From a virus, in IMG/VR virus record IMGVR_UViG_3300044712_000960, positions 1 through 51,880 of that record: DNA of 51,880 nt; one strand, written 5' to 3'. Shown here one piece after another: positions 14,501 to 23,500 of this stretch. The position numbers and the translations under genes are program-made. A model generated the notes under the pieces. It was not told the origin of the DNA, searched no databases, and saw only the letters and a list, made by a program, of their open reading frames with translations. Position 1 is the stretch's first letter. Each line of letters opens with the position of its first letter.

Positions 14501-17500
14501 GCCTCGCTCACCCCGGCAAAGCGCGAATCACCCTTGACCGACTCGTAATCGGGGAACACCTTCCCGTCCACGTCACCTCGGTAGAGGAGGAGATCGACTC
14601 CCTTGCGGTCCTTTACGGATAGCTTCTGGAACCGGTCGACAATCCGGCCCCATTCCGTGGTCCGGTCGCTGGTCTCCCACTGGGTATAGGTCTTCTTCAG
14701 CCGCTCCATGACGTTCGGGGTCTCTTCCCTATTACCCTTCCAGCCGAAGAACTTCAGCATATGGTCGAGTTTCGTCTCCTCCCTCTCGATCCCGGTATCC
14801 ACAAACGGCCGCTTGTTCTCGTCGGCCTCGGCCGCAAAGAAGGGGTTGCGCAGGAAATGCGCCGCGCCGTTCTGGATCCCGGTGGGTGTTATCTCCTCCG
14901 CGCTCTTTTTGAGCCGGGACCAGTCAAAGGGGTTTATGAGGCGCTTCAATCCCTCCCATGTCTTCGCCCCGTCGAAATGCTCCGTGTAATCGGCCAGGTT
15001 TTGTGCAAGGGCAAACTTGGCGGATATAGTTACGTCATCGTCGGAGAAGATGACGTAGTTATAGTTGCCTTCGCCTTTATCCCGGCTGGTGCCGTCCAGG
15101 TACTTTATGCCACGGATGCCGAGGGAATGCATTAGGCTCGAAACGTATTCTTGCCCGCCTTTACTCCGAAATTCACTAGCCAGAGATTCGTAGAGCCGTT
15201 CGCCCGTCAAACTCCGGTCATAGTGCGGTAGATTATTAATAGCCTCCTTCACCTTCTCACTCTGCTCGCTCAACGGTTTATCCCATAGGAGGTATTCATC
15301 TTCTTTTGGGGCGAGCTCGACATGATAGATCTTTGCGGATTCATTTTTTTTAAACTGAATAGGAGCGGCCTGTAGCTGTCTCCACGCGGCCATCAACTCG
15401 CGGGCTTTTTTAAGCCGTTGGCCGGTTGCGCCATAACGCATTGCTTCATAATTTTGACGTGTTCGATGTTTAAGTGCATTTTCATCCGCGCCATGGTCAA
15501 GCACATCTTGGACAACTGTGCGCCACGAAAGAGGCGCTTCAGGATACAACCACGCCACAGAATCGCCTCTTTTTAGTTCTTTACCATCAGGCATCACCAT
15601 TATATTATGATTAAATTTATCCCTGTAGTACTCCGCCACTTCCCTCTTCCCCGCAAAATAAAGCCCATGCCCGTAGGCCTGCGCCCCTTCGCCGGTCCCG
15701 ATCGCACTGGCGGAGAATTTATCGAAGTCATGGGGTGAGCCATGCCAGGCTGCGGCATACCTGACTTCCATATTACCGGCCGGAGCCTCTCTCCCCTCCA
15801 CGAACCTCCGGGCCTTGCCTATGATCTCGCGGATCTCCGCCTCGCCGTAGTTCACGTTCAGGCCGATCTTGCGCAGGAATTCCTTGACGGCGGCGATCAC
15901 TCGGGAGAGGACGGTCGAATCCTTTCCTTCTCGAGCATCCCTCCCCAGCATCTCCTCGGCCGCCTCGATACATCCCTCCCTGCTCTTCAGGTCAAGTTTA
16001 TAGAGGCTTCCGATTTCCTTCCATGCCGTTGTATTTTTATTTGCGTACCACAAGGCCGCCTGGAGCATGTTCCGCTCATAGGCGCTTTTATCCATGATCC
16101 CCCGCAGGCCGTGATGGACAACCACCTCCTCCAGGATAATCTGTTTCGCCTCGTCCACAGATCGGAAACTGTCCGCCACATAGTAGACCTTGTTGCCGAT
16201 ATAGACCGCCTGGAGATTGCTCCTTAAGATTCCCCGCTTCTCCGCCTCGGTAAGAACTGTCTTCGGCAGATCCTCCACGCTCTGGACCACCTGCCAGGGC
16301 GGGGCGTTCTTCAGATTATCGTAGATGGGCCGGAAGGCATCTTCCACCGTAGAGGCTTTCAACCCCATCAATTGCTTGTTTTTCGACGCCGCAAACTGCG
16401 GGTATGTGGCCGGGGTCTGGTCGGTGATGGCAAGGTTCTTCTTGTCGAATATCCCCAGCGTCTTCAACTGGCTCAGAGATGTTAGTGTCCCGGCCCCGCC
16501 GTAATCGTCATCAGGCAGTCCGTAATACTCCATCACATCGCCATGTGACAGGTCCATGGCGTCCCACTGGGGAACCTTTTCGCGAAGAACAAACTTGACA
16601 TTTTCATCAGATTGCGGTTTAATATTATCAGAGCCTTTTGCTGACCTCTCACTCCTGGACATTGCGATCCTGGAAGTCATGTCGGCGAGGGGCTTGTTTT
16701 TTGGGTAAAGTCGTAAGCCCTTCTCCTCCCATTCTTTCATCTTGGTTGTAAGTTCTTCATTCCCATATGCCGTCGCCACAAAGTTTACCAGCGCTCTACC
16801 ATGTGGCTGATCCGGCCATATTCCCACAAGAACAGGTTTCCCTGTTGTATTCTTCATGTCAGTTATGACCGTCAGTGCCCCTTCGTTTTGCTCTCCTGAA
16901 GCCTCGTAAATTGCCACCGGGTCATGCAGATATTGTGGCAGTCGTTCTATTTCCTCTATTGAAATCGGTTCTCGGTTGCCCCATTTTCCTGTCAACACTT
17001 TTTCCAGAATGCGTTGCGTCATGGCAACCACATCTGCCTTGATCCTCAAATCCTTGAGCACCTTGGGCGTATGGCCGACAACAAGTGGTTGTGTGCGGGG
17101 AATAGTTCCATTATTTGCTTTCTGGATCTGTTCTTTCCATCCTTCTATATCCTTTTTAACTATTATGGAAACGCTTCCCCGTTCCTCTTGGAGTTTCGTC
17201 CAGACGTTCAACATGTATGGCTTGAAGGCCTGCCAGAGTTCTTGCAAGTGCTGTTTCATCCTTTGTACAAACTCATCAAACTTGACAGCACCCTGCTCCT
17301 TGACATACCGGCCAAGTTCAACGAGCTTCGGCATGGCCGCCTTGATATTCCCCGCCAGCCCGGCCAGTTCCTTGACGATCACGGCGGGATCGAGCATCGG
17401 GTTGGAATAAAACACATCCGCTCCGGCCGGCATTACCCCACGTCTCACCATACTCTCGCCGTCGGCAAGAGAAATCCCATCAAGGACTTTTACTCCTAGA

Positions 17501-20500
17501 ACATTTCCGAAACTGGCTATATTCGAGACTGCCGGCCTCCCCGAATCAACTCCATCGACAATGGCGATCATCGACACCGAATTGGTTTCATGGAACGTGC
17601 GCATGATCCGTGAAGAACCGGTATCCGCCTGGCCGGTTTTTAGTTTCGACATTTCCGCTTCGGTCATTGGGAGGAAAGTAGTTGGCCGGTTCTTGCCGTC
17701 CACAAACAGTAAGCCCGATTCATTTATCTTTTCCTGCTTCAGATATTCTTTCAGCATTTCAGGCGATGTGAGCCTTGGCCGGTCGGAGGCTATTTCCAGA
17801 ATCCGCCTCTGGTATGTCGGGATACTGCGTTTTCGCTCACCTTCGGCGGGGGCTACATTCTCGCCCCATCCACCTTCATTAAGCAATAACACTCCGTCTT
17901 TACCGACTATGATATGTCCCTTCAATTCCAATCCGGACCCTGCCACAGCCTTCTCGACCCGCTCGGTCATCATCCGGTCTTCCGGTGAACTTGTCGGGTC
18001 TCCGGAGGGGTGGTTATGGGCCAGCCATACCGCCGCCGCGCCGGGGAAGTCATGGCATACCCCCAGGAGATCGCGGGGGTGGACGATGGATTGATTGAGC
18101 GCTCCGGTAGTGTGCTGAACCACGCCCAGGACCTTCCCTTTTTGGTCCGTGACAATGGCAATCATGTGCTCCTGCGCCATATCCGCAAGGGGTAGGGCAA
18201 TGTGCGCGGCATCTGCGGCCGTCTTTATGCGGGTGATCGCGGAGCGCATTACCCCGGTGGCGAACTTTTCAGCCTTGGCGTAAAGCGCGGGTTGCTTGGA
18301 TTTGATCTCGTCGGCTACTTCTTGGGCGGGCGTTTCGGATTCGGCGGGGGTGAAGAGTGCGAGCTGTTCCCGTACCCTTCCTGCTCGGTCCAGGTCCCCA
18401 TGTTCTTCCTTGACGGAAGATTCAGGCTTTCCTTCTCCATCGGATACGGTTTGGATTTCATAGCTTGTCTCTCCTTTATCTATTATACCATAAACCGTCC
18501 CCGGCTCAAAGATTTTAATTCCCTTTTCGGTTTCCTCGGTCTTCAAGGCGTCCACAAACTTCTGCATCGCGCCGTTTATGGCCTCACGCTCCTTCCCCTC
18601 CGGGTAAGGCCGCGCCACAAAGCCATCGATCATGGGGAGGAGAATCCCGCCGTGGGCATGGTAGACAAGGAAATCGCTCTGGCCGCCTGCTTCCGCCACT
18701 TTGTCCTCGACGTAAGCGGCAAAGGCCCGCGCCGCCATCTCGTGGGGTTCGCTCCAGTAATCCCCGCTTCTGGCCTGGTCCATCTTCTTCGCTTCCATGG
18801 CGAATAAGGTGGGGACCTTCTTTGTCTTCTCCGTTCCAGACTTCGCATCCTCGAACATCTTGAGCCGCGCGGCATAGAGGCTCATATAACTTCGCAACCT
18901 GTCAAGAGGTCCATGCCCCTCCTTGGCAAAGCCCGACCGGTTGCGCACCGCCTTGTAGATGGCACTGATAGCGTCCAAGGTGTCGTTGGAATGCCGGCCG
19001 GACATGAGCCTGCCGAACGCGGCACGCTTCATCCCCGCAGGTTTTGTTTCCGGCTTCTCAGCTTCCTGGTTGTTGTACCTGAACGAAGTCTCAAGGCCGC
19101 CGCCTTCAACCAGGATATCCGCCAGCCGGTCAAACTCCGCCAGTTGCTCGGCTGATGCCGGCTTCAGGCCCTTATCGCTTATCCGGTATCCTCCCTTTGC
19201 CTTGGAATACGATGTGTTGTCCCTGGCAAGGTCGTTGCGGATACCATCAAGTTGCTTTCTCAACTCCTCCCTGGCTGTGCCGACAAACTTGTCCGCCTTT
19301 TCCGTGTCCTCCACATACTGCTCCGCCTTCTTGTACATCGTCTCAATGATATTCTTATAGGCGGCCAGAAGTTCCGGGCGGGCCTTGGATTTATAGCTCT
19401 CCCCATGGGAGAGGAAGTTCCTGGAAGGGGAAGATTCGGGGTAGACCATATCTCCCCGCTTGTTCTGTTCCTTCTCCGATTTGGCCTTAGTATCGAGTCG
19501 CCCCAGGTAGTGATCGAGTGCGTGAAACCACTCATGGGCAAGGGACCCGGCGCCCTTCATCTTGGTCAGGTTAATGACGCCGTAATCCAGCTCATAGTGC
19601 GCCTTGGCCCCGACAAGCCCCTGGCCGCGAGCGCCGAAGGCAATGGCAAGATCGCCGTTCAACATAAGCGCCTTAGGGGGGACGCCCAGCACCTCCGCCA
19701 GGTCGAGCAGGCCGTCATAGGCATGGTTCATGACCTGCTGGCGCTCTTCCTGGTTATTCCAGTTACCGAACTCGATTCCTCGGGGTGCGAAGGTCTCCAT
19801 GAACATCTCGGGGGTAGCCGGTCCCTTGCGCCGCTCCGGGCCTTTCCTCTGCGCCAGTTCAGGTGCGGGAAGAATCTCCTCGCCGAAGGATGTCTTCTGG
19901 TTCAGAAGTTCCACCGCATGGGTCGCCATATACTTCATGGCCTCCTCGCGGGAGACGAAATCCATGTTGACTACCTTTAGGCGCTTCCGCTCCCCGGTCT
20001 TCTTGTAGATGGAATAGGTGTCGTCCTGGTTTCTCTGTGCGAAATGCTTCTCCGCCACGGCAAATACCGGGATAGCCGCCTCCGCCTCTTCCTGCGTGGC
20101 GAAGATCTGTGAATTACGGGCGCTGATGCCGAAAGAATCCCCCGCCTTGCCGATTATCCAGCCGCTTCCGTCAACCTTCTCCATGGCCACATACTTTTTG
20201 CGCCACGGCTCCGCTGTCTCTTCCTCTTTTGCCTTGCCGCTTTTGGTGTAGCCGCGTTCGGAGGTATCTTTCCGCGCCCCTCCGATCTTCTCGCCGAAGT
20301 CCTCGATCTTTGCCGACAACTTCTGCGCTTTCGCCTTTGCCGCCTCAGCGGTCTTGAATCGTGGCGGCATCTCTCCATAGGCCTTGTCGCCCCTCCAGAC
20401 TTCGCCTTCTGGATCTATCACATACCATGTGCCATCAGGGAAGCCAGTGGGTTTGGTTGTGAATCCGGTCACCAGCGGCTTGTCCTGGTTTTTGATTCCT

Positions 20501-23500
20501 TTCGGTTTCACCTCCCTCGGGGCTTCCTCGTCCGTCCAGTAGGGCATTCTTCTTTCAACATGGTCGGAAAGCGCAAGCCTGCCCTCTTCATCCATCTCCG
20601 GGAAAAGGCTGTGTAGGGCATTCCGGCGTTGCTGTTCCGACAGATCGCTCCACAACACCCTATCCATGGGCGCAAGGGGGATGCCGGCCTTGTCAAAAAC
20701 CATCTTCTTTCTGGCATAGTAATCCGGCGGCAAGTATTCCCCTTCATAACCGCTGCGCCAATCTTCTCTATTTGCCTGTATATATTGTATTGCCTCCGCT
20801 GCATCCTCAGGACGAACGGAATCCTTACCTTCAACGGCGGCAACCGCCTGGGCAAGTTTCCTGTATTCCGGATAATTCTCGTCGGTCAATATTCCCTTTT
20901 CCCGCGTCTTTCTCTCCATATTTTCGCGGACGTTATCAAATTCGGGGAAGGCGGGAGCGGTCTCTTTTTTCAACCCCTCCAGCGCCTTTTGCAGCCGGGC
21001 TATCTCCTTCTTGTCTTTCGCCTCCAGCAGTTTCGTTTCGAGATGCTTCCGGCGGGTCTCTGTGAATTTGGACTTGCGTTTTTCCTGGTCGCTGGTCGCT
21101 GGTTCTTGGTCGCCGGCCTCCACATATCCATATTTTTCTTTAAACGCTTTGATACGTTCCTTTCGCACGTCCTTTTGTGGCAAGGGCTTACCCTTCGTCT
21201 CCGTCTTTTCTCCCTCTACAGGCGAAATTTGAGCGCCGGTTTTTTCGGGTTCGGTCGGGATTTTCTCGGGCGCTTCTCGAATCGCCCCTACTTCGGTTTC
21301 TTCCTCGGCTTCTCCCTGTTGAATATCACTCTCATCCTCCATATCCAGTTCGTAAACCCTGTCTACCTTGTTCTGAAGCGCCTCATGCTTTGCCTTCAAA
21401 GCCAGGCCATGCGCAATAACCTCAGCCTTGCCGGTGTCAACCGGAGAGTTGGAGTAGAGAAATACCGAATTGTCCGACTTGCGGACAACCACAAACTCCC
21501 CGCCGATGTCCTCGGGCCGAATTGCATATAGAACACCGTCACCCTGTGCGGCTTCATCTTTAACACTGGTAATAAGATCATCGCCGTTGATTGAGAATGA
21601 GGTAATCCCTCTTACCGGAGAAGACTGGAATCTAAACCTATGACCGTACTTAGGGTTGCCATGATCCACGCCGCTTCCAAAATAATCCCGGTGGGTAAGC
21701 CTGTGAAGTCTCCCCTTGTCAAAATAGTCAGCTATCTCCTGAGCCTCTTTTGCTGTAACTCGGACCTCTTCGTTGATGGCGAGTTTGTCAGGGCTACCGG
21801 GGTATGCCGCTGCGCCTTTAAAATGCGGGGCAGATCTGGGCGCTTCTCGAAGCGCCCCTACGTCCCCCCCTTTGGCAAAGGGGGGGTGGGGGGGATTTCC
21901 TAAAGAGTGGCCGGGGATTTCGTCTGCAGCAGTTTCTCGGCCGCCTGCTGTCTCTTCTCCAGCTGCCTCTTCGACAACTCCAGTGCCGCCCTCGCCACCT
22001 TCTTGCGTCTCTCCGGCGGGACTTTCATCAATTTTCGTTTTACCTGTGAGTTCATTTATCTCCTCCATTATGCTTTCTGCGTATTCGTTATATCGGGCCT
22101 CCGCCTCTTCGGGGGTGAGCCCTTCGAAGTCGGGAGCAGCGTCGTAAATCTCTTCGATGATATTCTGCTCGTCCTGGGCGAAATCCCAATAACTGATCTC
22201 GTTCAGGTCATCGTCGGTCAGATCCTCGAACCGGGCCAGGTACTCCTTTTCCAGGGCCTCGGCCTCGGCGTCGTAACTGCTCTTTGTGGCGGCTTCCACC
22301 TTCTCGCCTCGGCTGTACCGGTCAAGCATATCCTCCAGCGCCCTTACATCCGCCTTCCCGTTCTCGTCCGTCGGCAGGTAACCATGACCGGCCAGGGCCT
22401 CGGCCATCTTATCGATGGTGACCCCATTGTTACGGCGGAAGACCGGATTCCCCCATCTCGATTTTTTCGACCACTCCGGGGATTGCAGTATAGAGGTGCC
22501 CCACTGTCTCTCCGCGTCGGCCCGGTCTATGCCGCCCAGTTTTGCTATTGCCTGGGCGATATCGTCTTTTTCAGGGTTGACCTTCGACTTCAAGGTTAAA
22601 GGTTGACGGTTGACGGTTGAAGGTGATTTTTGCCCTTCGGGTTTTGTTGTAATCTCCGTAGCCGAATGGGAATCAAATCCGGGGTTGAGTCGATCCGCCT
22701 CCAGCATGGCGGAATTGGCGTCCGTTGCCTGGACGCGATAGGTCGTCTCTTTCCCGTCCGGGTGTTTGCCGATGACATTAAAGGATGGTAGGGGGGTGCG
22801 GGTCCCTACGTTGTCCATTGTTCCGGCAGATTCAACATTGGCAGGTCGCACCTGGGGCAATTCACCGCTCTCGCGTCCATCCAATCCCTGCACCTGGGAC
22901 ACTGTTTGGGGGGTTGCTTCTCCTTTTGCGGGAACGGTTCCGGTTTTTCCTGTTTTCCCTTCATTGGCGGCTCCTTCAATAGAGGGCGCAACTTGTTGCG
23001 CCCCTACAGGTCTCCAACCCGCATTAAAATGATTGGCTACATCCTCCGGCTTTATATACTTAATCTCTCCGGTCTGAGGATTCACCATCCGTTCATTGGC
23101 GTACTTCGGGCCGATTTCTCCTTCTACCTTCAACCTTCCACCTTCACCCTGCTTTTCTAACAGCCCTTCCCGCCCGGTTTCTTGCCGCCCGGTTTCGGCA
23201 CTGGCTTCTTCGGCATTGGGAACCACCTCCTTTATTGGTTGCTGGTTACTGGCAGGTAATGCCTTGTATTTTGTATATTGATCAAGCACTCGCTTGTTAT
23301 AGCTCTCCGGTGACTCGTTGGTGACCCGCATCATTCCCGGCTTCCCCTTGGCCCAGGCAAGGGCCTCGGACAATTCGGGCGCAACGCGTTGCGCCCCTAC
23401 ATCGGCGATGGGTGCAACATCGCCCATGCCGTTCTCGACGAGCGCCCGCGAAAGCGTACCTCCAGCCCTTGCCGCCTCAACCAAGGGGTTGGCCGTTATT

